Position numbers and translations under genes: made by a program
From: an uncultured Oscillospiraceae bacterium
GTDB lineage: Bacteria > Bacillota > Clostridia > Oscillospirales > Oscillospiraceae
Reading direction: 5' to 3'
DNA: 64,000 bases
NCBI GenBank assembly: GCA_910589155.1
Contig: CAJURY010000004.1
Coordinates: forward strand, 25,616 to 89,615
Notes under the pieces: generated by a model
Database searches by the model: none
The model's input: only the letters and a program-made list of their open reading frames with translations
What the model was told of the DNA's origin: nothing
Part shown: piece after piece, positions 32,209 to 40,629 of the stretch
Numbering within the stretch: position 1 is the stretch's first letter
Layout: each line of letters starts with the position of its first letter

Positions 32209-33894
32209 TTGAAAACAACACAGAAAATCAGCATGGATTTGATTCGGCGGGATTTTATGCCCCGGGTTACAGTCAAGCAGGGGGATACGAATTCCAGACA
32301 GGTGGAGCTGGCGCTTTTTGAAGGGGGCGTAGCCTGGGTGATCCCGGCAGAAGCAATGGTCATTGTCCGCTACCGAAAGGCCGACGGCACTGCCGGACTG
32401 TACGATACTTTGCCGGACGGTACCGCGGCGGCGTCCGCGTCGGAAAACGTACTGACGATCAACCTTGCGCCGCAAATGCTCACGTATGCGGGTACGGTCT
32501 GCGCAGACGTAGTACTGGTACAGGAGGATAAGCGGCTTGCCACGTTTAATTTTATCATCCATGTGGAAATCGCGCCCACCAGCGGGGCGGCTCTGGAATC
32601 TCAGGACTATTACAAGGTCGTCACATTGGATCAGATCAACGCCGCTTTGGCCGAACGGGTGAAAACCGTCAATTACATCGGGCCGGACGAAAACGGCAAT
32701 GTAAACGTGGACGCGGTGCCGGTTTCCGGGGGTACGTTTACGGGACCTGTGTACATTGGCCAAAACGGCGCGCTGTATTTGAACGGACCCAACGGCATGA
32801 AGGTGCAGCTCAAAGGAGAACAGACAGCGCAGGGGGATATGGCGGTGCGGCTTGTGCAGAATCCGAGCCGCAAGGACGCGTGCCTTCGGGGGATCGCGGA
32901 ACCAAGGCAAGAGAACGACGCGGCAAACAAAGCTTATGTGGATGCTGGAGACAAGGTAAAATCGGTGAACGGCCTGATTGGCGCGGTGCGTTTGGGGGCG
33001 TTGGACGTGGGGGCGCTGCCCAAGGACGGCGGTCTGGTAGAAGGCGCGCTGGCCGTGCAGGACTGGCTGGATTTTCCCATAGGTAAGAATCTGGGTGTGC
33101 ATATCATGGCGGAAACCGGGCAAGACGGCTCCAAAATTCCTTCGCTGGCATTTTACGGAGATAACAGCGATGAGGCGGTGCGTCTGCGCAATGTGGCGGA
33201 GCCAACGGAGGCGGGAGACGCGGTTTCCAAGGGCTATCTGGAGAGACTACTTTCTAAAATCGGCAATTTTTTGGAGGGCGTACAGATTGGCAGCGGGGAT
33301 ACGGGCTTTGTCATTGTATCGGAGAGTAATGTTCCCACTGCGCCGGCCATGGCGCTGTATGGACAAAACGGCGACGAGCCAGTACGGATTCAGGGAGTGG
33401 CCGCCCCTCAGGGAAATGGGGACGCGGCGAATAAAAAATATGTAGACGACGCCGTTGCCGCAGGGCAGGTCAGCGCGGGAGTGGCTGCAATCAACGGGCA
33501 AAGCGGCAGGGTTACATTGCCTGTTTCCGGCTTTGGACTGTGCGAAACCCCGGCGGACACGGTGGTAAAGGAGATCGCCGGGCTGACTTCCGGGTTCGTG
33601 GCTACAGACGGCGCAATCCTGGCTGTAAAATTTACACAGGTAAACAGCGCGTCGATTCCCAAGCTGAAGGTGGGGAATGAAACCGCGCCGATATATCACT
33701 GGCGGACCAATTATAATGCAAAACAGGGAGATATGGGAAGCTGCACCCATCTTTTCCTCTATTATGCCGGGGTTTGGCTGCTTTTGAATCCCCTGAGCGA
33801 CACGCCGAAAAAGGGTGTGGATTACTGGACGGCGGAGGATGTGGCGCAGATCAAAAGCTATTTGGAAGAAGCGGTGCTGGGAGGCGCGTGGTAA
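32209..33894 (+). CDS. Phage baseplate/tail-fibre protein with BppU-like N-terminus
   Basis: A 561-aa protein. The first 120 residues (KISMDLIRRDFMPRVTVKQG ... VQEDKRLATFNFIIHVE) match the N-terminal domain of BppU-type baseplate upper proteins. The rest has three tail-fibre repeats of the form VR..(V/I)A.P....DA..K.Y(V/L): near residues 235-255, 325-350 and 400-425. It is probably a trimeric fibre. The start is TTG 32209, with GGGAGG seven bases upstream. The stop overlaps the next gene by one base (TAATG). No capsid, terminase or tail-tube gene is nearby. Confidence 0.82.
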   Translation: MKTTQKISMDLIRRDFMPRVTVKQGDTNSRQVELALFEGGVAWVIPAEAMVIVRYRKADGTAGLYDTLPDGTAAASASENVLTINLAPQMLTYAGTVCADVVLVQEDKRLATFNFIIHVEIAPTSGAALESQDYYKVVTLDQINAALAERVKTVNYIGPDENGNVNVDAVPVSGGTFTGPVYIGQNGALYLNGPNGMKVQLKGEQTAQGDMAVRLVQNPSRKDACLRGIAEPRQENDAANKAYVDAGDKVKSVNGLIGAVRLGALDVGALPKDGGLVEGALAVQDWLDFPIGKNLGVHIMAETGQDGSKIPSLAFYGDNSDEAVRLRNVAEPTEAGDAVSKGYLERLLSKIGNFLEGVQIGSGDTGFVIVSESNVPTAPAMALYGQNGDEPVRIQGVAAPQGNGDAANKKYVDDAVAAGQVSAGVAAINGQSGRVTLPVSGFGLCETPADTVVKEIAGLTSGFVATDGAILAVKFTQVNSASIPKLKVGNETAPIYHWRTNYNAKQGDMGSCTHLFLYYAGVWLLLNPLSDTPKKGVDYWTAEDVAQIKSYLEEAVLGGAW

Positions 33895-34862
33895 TGAGCG
33901 TTCGCAGCGAAATGACGGCTTTGGCCGAGCAAGTGCGGCGGCTTACCGGCGGCGCGGCGCAGCTTCGCGCAGGGGAAATGGCGCAGGCGCTGCATAAAAT
34001 TGACCAACAGGAAAAAACGATTCTCGTACCGGAAAAGTTTGGCGGCGCAATGGCCGCCTTGGCCGGGCAGGTGCGCCGGCTCACTGGGAAAACGGGCGCC
34101 CTTGGTATTGTGGAGATGACCCAGGCGCTGTCTGAAGTGGCGGTTCCCGTGCGTCTGGCGGACGCTGAATCTGGGATCATTCTGGGCTACGCCAGCCGGG
34201 ATCGGGATATTGTTGCCATCGCCCCCAAAATCGCCTATTTTGGGGAAACCATGGCGTTGGAGGATTTACGCAAATACAATTTAACTGTGAACACAATACA
34301 AACCTTTGCCGGATGGTTTGCAAGCGCCACGCCCCTGACCGCCGCCGGAGCGGAGACGGACAAGGTCACGGATTTAACCACCGCGCCGGAAACAATCTAT
34401 GCCCACTGGATCGACGCGGGCTATCTCAAAACTACAATCGCCTATACCAGCGGCGCCGCGACGGCCTCCAAAACCTATACCATTTCCACAGTCCCAGACG
34501 ATTTGTTCAGCCTTTATGGCTTCGTCATGTCCACCAAGGCGGTAAGCAGCCAGGAGCAGCTTGTCATCGGCGGCACGGTGGAAGGAACAAAGGTAGGCAA
34601 TTTCAGCAAAACCACCGTATTTACCAACATCAGCGTAGCGCCCTTCAGTCCCTCTGATCCCAAAATGGCCAATGATTTCAATGGAAATCTAGGGGGCGCG
34701 AATCAAGGAAACGGTTATATTACCTATGCGCTGGCCGCCAATTTGCCTGTTGGAAAGACCTTATCCGTCCGCGCATACTACAAAACCAAGGATGGGACTG
34801 TGGTGTACGGTCCCATGACGCAAAAGCTCCTGGCTGCCAATGCCAGCGATATGGGAATTTGA
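33894..34862 (+). CDS. Phage tail-fibre-like protein with duplicated N-terminal motif
   Basis: A 322-aa protein. The N-terminus holds two 31-residue repeats (MTALAEQVRRLTGGAAQLRA and MAALAGQVRRLTGKTGALGI), a form common in phage structural proteins. The C-terminal 200 residues are Ser/Thr/Gly-rich beta sequence. Translation is coupled to the upstream fibre gene (stop and start share one base). Exact role unknown; adhesin or fibre is inferred from neighbours. Confidence 0.72.
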   Translation: MSVRSEMTALAEQVRRLTGGAAQLRAGEMAQALHKIDQQEKTILVPEKFGGAMAALAGQVRRLTGKTGALGIVEMTQALSEVAVPVRLADAESGIILGYASRDRDIVAIAPKIAYFGETMALEDLRKYNLTVNTIQTFAGWFASATPLTAAGAETDKVTDLTTAPETIYAHWIDAGYLKTTIAYTSGAATASKTYTISTVPDDLFSLYGFVMSTKAVSSQEQLVIGGTVEGTKVGNFSKTTVFTNISVAPFSPSDPKMANDFNGNLGGANQGNGYITYALAANLPVGKTLSVRAYYKTKDGTVVYGPMTQKLLAANASDMGI

Positions 34863-34878
34863 GGAAAGAAGGAATATT

Positions 34879-35301
34879 GTGGAGGCAAGAGGCATTTTCT
34901 GCGCCGGCATTGGCGCATTGGGCAGCGCCATAGCAGCGGCGTTGGGCGGCTGGGACGCGCCGCTTCTGACGCTTATCATCTGCATGGCGGCGGACTATGC
35001 AACGGGACTTTTGGTGGCGGGTATTTTTCACGCTTCCAAAAAATCCACCGGCGGCGGGCTGGAGTCCGCCGCCGGATGGAAGGGGTTATCCCGGAAGGCA
35101 GCGACGCTTCTGTTGGTTCTGGTCGCGCACTTTACCGATACCTTGCTGGGAACGGACTGTGTAAGAAATGCCGTTGTCATAGGCTTTTGTACCAATGAGA
35201 TACTATCCATTGTGGAAAACGCCGGTTTGATGGGACTTCCCATCCCGGCGGCTCTGGCAAAAGCCATTGACGTGCTAAAAAACCAGTCGGAAGCGCAGTA
35301 A
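34879..35301 (+). CDS. Phage holin family protein (Holin_4/TcdE-like)
   Basis: A 140-aa membrane protein with about three hydrophobic segments (GIGALGSAIAAALGGWD, LLTLIICMAADYATGLLVAG, AATLLLVLVAHFTDTLLG). The DYATG motif after the second segment and the NE.LSI.EN.G motif near the C-terminus are marks of the toxin-secretion/phage-lysis holin family. The start is GTG 34879 with AAGGAA upstream. It is the last gene of the phage-derived cassette; no endolysin follows before the terminator at 35418. Confidence 0.88.
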   Translation: MEARGIFCAGIGALGSAIAAALGGWDAPLLTLIICMAADYATGLLVAGIFHASKKSTGGGLESAAGWKGLSRKAATLLLVLVAHFTDTLLGTDCVRNAVVIGFCTNEILSIVENAGLMGLPIPAALAKAIDVLKNQSEAQ

Positions 35302-35417
35302 TACGGTAGAGTTGCAAAAAATTATTTCAAAACTTTAATGAATATTGGGACCATGTAAAAGAGGGAAAAAAGAAGATTTCTATGTTTTCGACAAATTATA
35401 CAGATAGAGAATGTAGC

Positions 35418-35465
35418 CGCAGGCAAGTTGTAAAAGGTTATTTTACAACTTGCCTGCGCTTTTTT
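35418..35465 (+). terminator. Strong terminator closing the phage-derived cassette
   Basis: An 18-bp perfect stem (CGCAGGCAAGTTGTAAAA / TTTTACAACTTGCCTGCG) with a 5-base loop, then CTTTTTT. Confidence 0.95.
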
Positions 35466-35559
35466 GTCGGAATGCTTTGCAGAGCATATAGGCATATGTC
35501 ACTATTTTACGCTGTTCAATTTGTATATATTGACTAAAACAGGAAGGAGGGAAAATGGG

Positions 35560-35670
35560 ATGAACTTGGCAATTTCATGGAAAAATTTTGGCGAAACCTG
35601 CGAAAATTATTTTTTTAGCGCTATCTTTTTAAAAAAAGTATCTTCTACATACTACAAAGTGACATTTTAA
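35560..35670 (+). CDS. Possible 36-aa small ORF
   Basis: ATG at 35560 has AAGGAGGG about 9 bases upstream. The peptide (MNLAISWKNFGETCENYFFS...) has no recognisable domain. It is the only candidate in the 450-bp gap between the holin and the permease gene, and could be chance. Confidence 0.25.
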   Translation: MNLAISWKNFGETCENYFFSAIFLKKVSSTYYKVTF

Positions 35671-35696
35671 CACTTTCGCAACAACTTGGAAGAAAT

Positions 35697-35746
35697 TATA
35701 ATATTCGTAGTTACACAGTTGCTCTTTTTGTGTAAAATAGCAACTG
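35697..35746 (+). promoter_or_regulatory. Promoter region and inverted repeat of the mannoside operon
   Basis: A TATAAT at 35697-35702 is followed by the perfect inverted repeat CAGTTGCT / AGCAACTG (35716-35746). A second possible promoter, TTACAC-16-TAAAAT (35711-35738), lies inside that repeat. A repressor or catabolite-control operator is plausible. Confidence 0.5.
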
Positions 35747-35750
35747 CAAT

Positions 35751-36752
35751 ATGAAGGGAATGAGTGAGAGTATGCGCGACAAAAAAACACAAAAAAACGC
35801 GGCGTTAAAACCCGTCAGGCGGAAACGCAGCCGTTGGTCGCAAGATGACACCGAACTCACGTTGCTGGCTCTGCCAACGACAATTTGGTATGCGCTTTTC
35901 AGCTACCTGCCAATGTTCGGCCTGATTCTGGCGTTCAAGGACTTCAAAATTTCCGCTGGTAAAAGCTTTATCACCAGTTTGCTGCAAAGCGATTGGGTAG
36001 GTTTCAAAAATTTTGAGTTCTTTGTAAAATCCAACCAGTTTTCAGTCATTCTCCGCAATACTATTTTGTATAATGTAGTATTTATTATTCTTGGCATTAT
36101 TCTCCCTGTAGCGTGCGCCATTATGATCGACCAGATTTACAGCAAGCGCGCTTCAAAAACCTATCAGACTATGATGTTCCTGCCTCACTTCATGAGCTGG
36201 GTCGTCATCTCCTACTTTGTATACGCGTTCCTCAGCCCCAGCCAGGGTCTTTTGAATGTTATTTTGAAGGGTCTCGGTCAGGATCCCATTAAGTGGTATC
36301 AGGAATCCAAATATTGGCCGTTTATCCTAACGTTTATGAATACCTGGAAGACGCTGGGATACAGTATGGTCGTGTACCTGGCAAGTATCACCGGCATCGA
36401 CACCAGCTTGTACGAAGCGGCGGTGCTGGACGGCGCTTCCAAGACACAGCAGGCGCGGTACATAACGCTCCCCTCCCTGCGTCCCATGATTATTCTGATG
36501 TTCATTATGAACGTCGGACGTATCTTCTCTTCTGATTTCGGTCTGTTCTATCAAATTCCCAGAGGCGTAACCAACTCTTTGTGGAAGGTAACGGAAACCT
36601 TTGACGTGTACATTTACAATATGTTGCAGACCAATATTCCCATTGGCAGAACTGCTGCCGCGTCCTTCTTCCAGTCGATTGCCGGTTGTATCACCATTTT
36701 GATTGCCAACGGCATCGTACGTAAGATCGACAGCGACAGCGCACTGATTTGA
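35751..36752 (+). CDS. Carbohydrate ABC transporter permease (LplB type)
   Basis: A 333-aa inner-membrane permease with about six spans. The cytoplasmic coupling loop EAAVLDGASKTQQARYITLPSL is the EAA motif of sugar ABC permeases. The N-terminal 40 residues are basic and cytoplasmic. ATGs at 35751, 35760 and 35772 are all possible; none has an ideally placed ribosome site. It pairs with the next permease and the binding protein at 37772; no ATPase gene is nearby, so a shared MsmX-like ATPase is expected. Confidence 0.93.
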   Translation: MKGMSESMRDKKTQKNAALKPVRRKRSRWSQDDTELTLLALPTTIWYALFSYLPMFGLILAFKDFKISAGKSFITSLLQSDWVGFKNFEFFVKSNQFSVILRNTILYNVVFIILGIILPVACAIMIDQIYSKRASKTYQTMMFLPHFMSWVVISYFVYAFLSPSQGLLNVILKGLGQDPIKWYQESKYWPFILTFMNTWKTLGYSMVVYLASITGIDTSLYEAAVLDGASKTQQARYITLPSLRPMIILMFIMNVGRIFSSDFGLFYQIPRGVTNSLWKVTETFDVYIYNMLQTNIPIGRTAAASFFQSIAGCITILIANGIVRKIDSDSALI

Positions 36753-36766
36753 CGGAGGTGGCGAAA

Positions 36767-37687
36767 ATGAGTAAACAGAATGAAAGCGCCATGAATCGTC
36801 TGAACCGCATTAAGCCCGGCACCAATATCCTTTTCAATGTTATTTTCATTATTCTGGGCTTATCCTGCGTGGTTCCTATTTTGTACATTTTCATGATCTC
36901 CATTTCTTCGGAGGCGTCCATTAGAGATTATGGTTATCAGTTTATCCCCAAGGAATTTTCCAATGCAGCGTACATGTTCTTGTGGAATGAAAGAAAAACA
37001 ATTCTTCACGCTTTGTGGATTTCCATTGAAGTTACTGCAATCGGTACGGTAATCGGCGTAGCCCTGACTACCCTCATGGGCTATGTGCTCTCCCGTCCCG
37101 GCTACAAGCTCAAGGGCTTCTACACCATCGTGGTGTTCATCCCCATGATTTTCAGCGGCGGCATGATCGCAAGCTATGTTGTCAACAGCCAGATGCTGAA
37201 GCTCTCCGATACGATTTGGGCGCTGGTTCTGCCCCTTTGCGTATCCTCCTTCAACGTTACCATCAGCCGTACCTTCTTCCGGCAGACCATTCCCGATTCC
37301 ATTGTAGAATCCGCCAAGATTGACGGCGCTTCCCAGCTTACCATCTTTACAAGAATTGTACTTCCCATCTCCAAGCCCGTTCTGGCTACCATCGGTCTGT
37401 TTCTGGCCTTTGGCTACTGGAACGACTGGTTCCAGTCCTCTTTGTACATCAGAGACGATAATCTGTGGTCCTTGCAGGCTCTGCTGAACAACATGCAGAA
37501 GAATATTGAGTACCTCACCAAGAACCCCACCATTGGTCTTACCTTGCAGGACTATAAGAAGGCTATGCCTTCTGAAGGCGTTCGTATGGCTATCGCGTTC
37601 GTGGTCGCTGTGCCTATCGCCTGTATCTATCCCTTCTTCCAGAAATACTTTATTTCCGGTCTGACCGTTGGCGCGGTCAAGGGATAA
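36767..37687 (+). CDS. Carbohydrate ABC transporter permease (LplC/YtcP type)
   Basis: A 306-aa second permease of the importer, about six membrane spans. The EAA loop is ESAKIDGASQLTIFTRIVLPIS. The start is ATG 36767, with GGAGGTG nine bases upstream. The C-terminal FFQKYFISGLTVGAVKG is the standard ending of this subfamily. Confidence 0.95.
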   Translation: MSKQNESAMNRLNRIKPGTNILFNVIFIILGLSCVVPILYIFMISISSEASIRDYGYQFIPKEFSNAAYMFLWNERKTILHALWISIEVTAIGTVIGVALTTLMGYVLSRPGYKLKGFYTIVVFIPMIFSGGMIASYVVNSQMLKLSDTIWALVLPLCVSSFNVTISRTFFRQTIPDSIVESAKIDGASQLTIFTRIVLPISKPVLATIGLFLAFGYWNDWFQSSLYIRDDNLWSLQALLNNMQKNIEYLTKNPTIGLTLQDYKKAMPSEGVRMAIAFVVAVPIACIYPFFQKYFISGLTVGAVKG

Positions 37688-37771
37688 ATCCCATTTTGGT
37701 TCCGAAGGGAAGCGGCCTCGCCGCTCCCCTTGGAATAAATATCAAACCCCAAAAATTTAGGAGGCAAAAAA

Positions 37772-39262
37772 ATGAAGAAAATCATCGCACTGCTGCTGGC
37801 TGTCGTGATGGTCGCCGCTCTGTTTGCTGGCTGTACCGACGACAAAAAGCCCACTGACCCCGCAACTGACGCACCCACCGAAGCACCCACCGAAGCTCCT
37901 ACCGACGAAGCTACCGAACCCGGCGAAATCGTTGAACTGCACTGGTACATGGTCGGCAACAAGCAGCCCGACAACTACGACGCATGGAAAGCAAACCTGG
38001 ACAAGTATCTGGAAGAGAAGATCGGCGTGCATCTGGACGTGCACATCATTGGCTGGGACGCTTGGGACAACACTCGTTCCACTATGATCAACACCAACGA
38101 GCCTTTTGACATCATGTTCACCAACATGGGCACCTTTGCCAGCGATGTTCGCACCGGCGCTTTTGCTACCATCGACGAGCTGGCTGAAGTAGCTCCCGAA
38201 CTGTACAACTTCATCCCCGCTGATTACTGGGATGCATGTAAGATCAACGGCAGCCTGTACGCTGTTCCCACCTACAAGGATTCCTCCATCACCGAGTACT
38301 TCGTATACGACAAGGCTCTGGTTGAGGAAGTTTACCCCGACTATGCCAATGTGCATGATCTGGCTGGCGTGACTGAAATCCTGAAGGCTATGAAGGAAAA
38401 GACCGGTTCCGCTCCCTTCATCCTGAACAACAACGGTCTGGACGCAATCATGGGCAACAAGTACGACGGCATCGGCGCTGGCCTGCCCGCTCTGGGTGTG
38501 AGCTACTTCGGCGACGAAGCTAAGGTTGTTTCCGTGTTCGAGCAGGAAGACGTTATGAACGAACTGAAGATCGTCTACCAGTGGATGCAGGACGGCCTCA
38601 TCAACGAGGACGCCGCAATCCTGGGCGAAGCTCCCAACTACCGTCCCGCTTTCGTAGCGCAGGGCTGGTCCTACGCCGCCGTTTCCACCTGGGGTCCCAA
38701 CATGGGCGTTGACGCTGTTGCTGTTCAGTTCGGCGATACCGTTCTGTCCAACGACTCCGTTCAGGGTTCCATGAACTGCATCTCCGCTTCCTCCGAGCAT
38801 AAGGTTGAAGCTCTGAAGCTCCTGGAGCTGGTGAACACCGACTCCTATGTACGTGACGCTCTGTACTTCGGTCTGGAAGGCGACAACTTCGAATACACCG
38901 CAGAAGGCAGAGTTCATAAGAACACTGAAAAGACTTGGGATATGGCTGGCTATACCCAGGGCTCCTTCTTCACCGTTACCATGCTGGACACTGAAGAAGT
39001 CAACCAGTGGGACGAAGTTAAGGCTCTGAACGCTGCCGCTACCGGCTCCCCCGCTCTGGGCTTCGTATTCGACACCACCAATGTAACCGACCAGTTGGCC
39101 AACTGCACCGAAATCTGGAAGCGTTACAAGTCTGAACTGCTCACCGGCACCATTGAGCCTGAAGCTGCTGTTGCTGAAATGATGGAAGAAATGCGCGCTG
39201 CTGGCTTCGACGAAATCGTAACCGAAGCTCAGACTCAGATTGACGCTTGGAAGAACGCCTAA
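37772..39262 (+). CDS. Extracellular solute-binding lipoprotein of the sugar importer
   Basis: A 496-aa family 1-type binding protein. The signal peptide MKKIIALLLAVVMVAALFAG ends at a lipobox cysteine (LFAGC, Cys21), then comes a Thr/Pro/Glu-rich linker (about 25-50). The mature protein captures the oligosaccharide outside the membrane. AGGAGG precedes the ATG. Codon choice suggests high expression. A terminator at 39307 separates it from the enzyme genes, giving more binding protein than enzymes. Confidence 0.95.
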   Translation: MKKIIALLLAVVMVAALFAGCTDDKKPTDPATDAPTEAPTEAPTDEATEPGEIVELHWYMVGNKQPDNYDAWKANLDKYLEEKIGVHLDVHIIGWDAWDNTRSTMINTNEPFDIMFTNMGTFASDVRTGAFATIDELAEVAPELYNFIPADYWDACKINGSLYAVPTYKDSSITEYFVYDKALVEEVYPDYANVHDLAGVTEILKAMKEKTGSAPFILNNNGLDAIMGNKYDGIGAGLPALGVSYFGDEAKVVSVFEQEDVMNELKIVYQWMQDGLINEDAAILGEAPNYRPAFVAQGWSYAAVSTWGPNMGVDAVAVQFGDTVLSNDSVQGSMNCISASSEHKVEALKLLELVNTDSYVRDALYFGLEGDNFEYTAEGRVHKNTEKTWDMAGYTQGSFFTVTMLDTEEVNQWDEVKALNAAATGSPALGFVFDTTNVTDQLANCTEIWKRYKSELLTGTIEPEAAVAEMMEEMRAAGFDEIVTEAQTQIDAWKNA

Positions 39263-39306
39263 TTTTTGAAAATTAGACACTCCGAACATAGCTAGTTAAA
39301 TAGCGT

Positions 39307-39349
39307 GGGGCTGCTGCAGGCCGTATGTTTTGCGGCAGCCCCATTTTTT
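39307..39349 (+). terminator. Terminator after the binding-protein gene
   Basis: GGGGCTGC / GCAGCCCC stem (with further pairing inside) followed by ATTTTTT. It probably gives partial read-through into the enzyme genes. Confidence 0.88.
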
Positions 39350-39383
39350 AAAAGATTTTCCACATTGCAATACAATTTCCACT

Positions 39384-39517
39384 GTTGACAAACGCGGAAG
39401 AATGTGGGAAAATGCGGAAGGAAAGCAGGCAGTGTCAGTTTGCGCAGGAGCCGGATTTTCTGAAAATTCCCTGGGATATGGGAACACTATATTTGGAGAA
39501 TCCGGCCCCTGCGCAAA
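39384..39517 (+). promoter_or_regulatory. Possible promoter and long stem-loop before the GH130 gene
   Basis: TTGACA (39384-39389), 17 bases, GAAAAT (39407-39412) could start a separate transcript. Downstream, TTTGCGCAGGAGCCGGATT (39439) pairs with AATCCGGCCCCTGCGCAAA (39499-39517), one unpaired mismatch in 19. Inside that stem is a second one, TTCCC/GGGAA. The structure ends 114 bases before the start codon. Confidence 0.5.
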
Positions 39518-39630
39518 AGCGCCGCTGTGTCAGGCCATGGAAAAAGGAGGCTTTTCCCTGCCAAATGGCGCCGGACGCGGAGGGACAATGTCAATTTTCG
39601 CCCGATTTTTACAATCAGATAGGAGCAGCT

Positions 39631-40617
39631 ATGAGCAAGATTATTGGTAATGAATTGAAAAATATTCCCTGGGAGGAAAAGCCGGAAGGCTACAAAATGC
39701 CTGTCTGGCGGTTCAGCGGCAACCCCATCATTGGCCGCCACGCAACCAAGCGTTCCAACAGCGTATTTAACAGCGCGGTCGTTCCCTTTGGCGACGGCTT
39801 TGCGGGCGTTTTCCGCTGCGATAGCCGTTCTGTCAGTATGGACATTTTTGTTGGCTTCAGCAAGGACGGTATCAACTGGGAAATTCAGGACGATCCCATC
39901 CAGTTTGAGGGCGATCCTGTTGTGACCAAGCGGGAATACCGCTATGATCCCCGGGTATGCTATATGGATGGCAAGTACTATATTACCTGGTGCAACGGCT
40001 ATCACGGTCCCACCATCGGCATCGGCTATACCGAAGATTTCAAAACCTTCCATCAGTTGGAAAACGCCTTTTTGCCCTACAACCGCAACGGCGTTTTGTT
40101 TCCCCGGAAGATTAATGGCAATTATATGATGCTCAGCCGTCCCAGCGACACCGGCCATACCCCCTTTGGCGATATTTTTGTCAGCCAAAGCCCTGACCTC
40201 ACCTTCTGGGGTCGCCATCGTCATGTCATGAGCACCATCAAGGGCGACGAGTCCGCCTGGCAGTCCACCAAGGTTGGCCCCGGTCCCATTCCCATTGAAA
40301 CGGACGAAGGCTGGCTGATGATTTATCATGGCGTTATCACCACCTGCAACGGCTTTGTGTACCGTATGGGCTGCGCCCTTCTGGATAAGGACGAGCCTTG
40401 GAAGGTGCTGTACCGCTCCAAGGATTATATCCTTGCGCCCTATGAGCTGTACGAGTGCATGGGCGACGTGCCCAACGTCACCTTCCCCTGCGCCACCCTC
40501 ACCGACGCTGCCACCGGCCGTATCGCCATTTACTATGGCTGCGCTGATACCGTCACTGGTATCGCCTTTACCACGGTGGACGAGCTGCTTGCCTACACCA
40601 AGGAAAACAGCCTGTAA
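39631..40617 (+). CDS. GH130 beta-mannoside phosphorylase
   Basis: A 328-aa inverting glycoside phosphorylase with the five-bladed propeller fold. Typical stretches: GNPIIGRHATKRSNSVFNSA, VFRCDSRS, DPRVCYMDGKYYITW, NGVLFPRKINGNYMMLSRPSD. Members split Man-beta-1,4 linkages with phosphate to give mannose-1-phosphate; substrates include mannooligosaccharides and Man-beta-1,4-GlcNAc of N-glycan cores. The start is ATG 39631 with AGGAGC upstream. It is 12 bases ahead of the GH38 gene. Confidence 0.92.
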   Translation: MSKIIGNELKNIPWEEKPEGYKMPVWRFSGNPIIGRHATKRSNSVFNSAVVPFGDGFAGVFRCDSRSVSMDIFVGFSKDGINWEIQDDPIQFEGDPVVTKREYRYDPRVCYMDGKYYITWCNGYHGPTIGIGYTEDFKTFHQLENAFLPYNRNGVLFPRKINGNYMMLSRPSDTGHTPFGDIFVSQSPDLTFWGRHRHVMSTIKGDESAWQSTKVGPGPIPIETDEGWLMIYHGVITTCNGFVYRMGCALLDKDEPWKVLYRSKDYILAPYELYECMGDVPNVTFPCATLTDAATGRIAIYYGCADTVTGIAFTTVDELLAYTKENSL

Positions 40618-40629
40618 GGAGTAAAGCCT

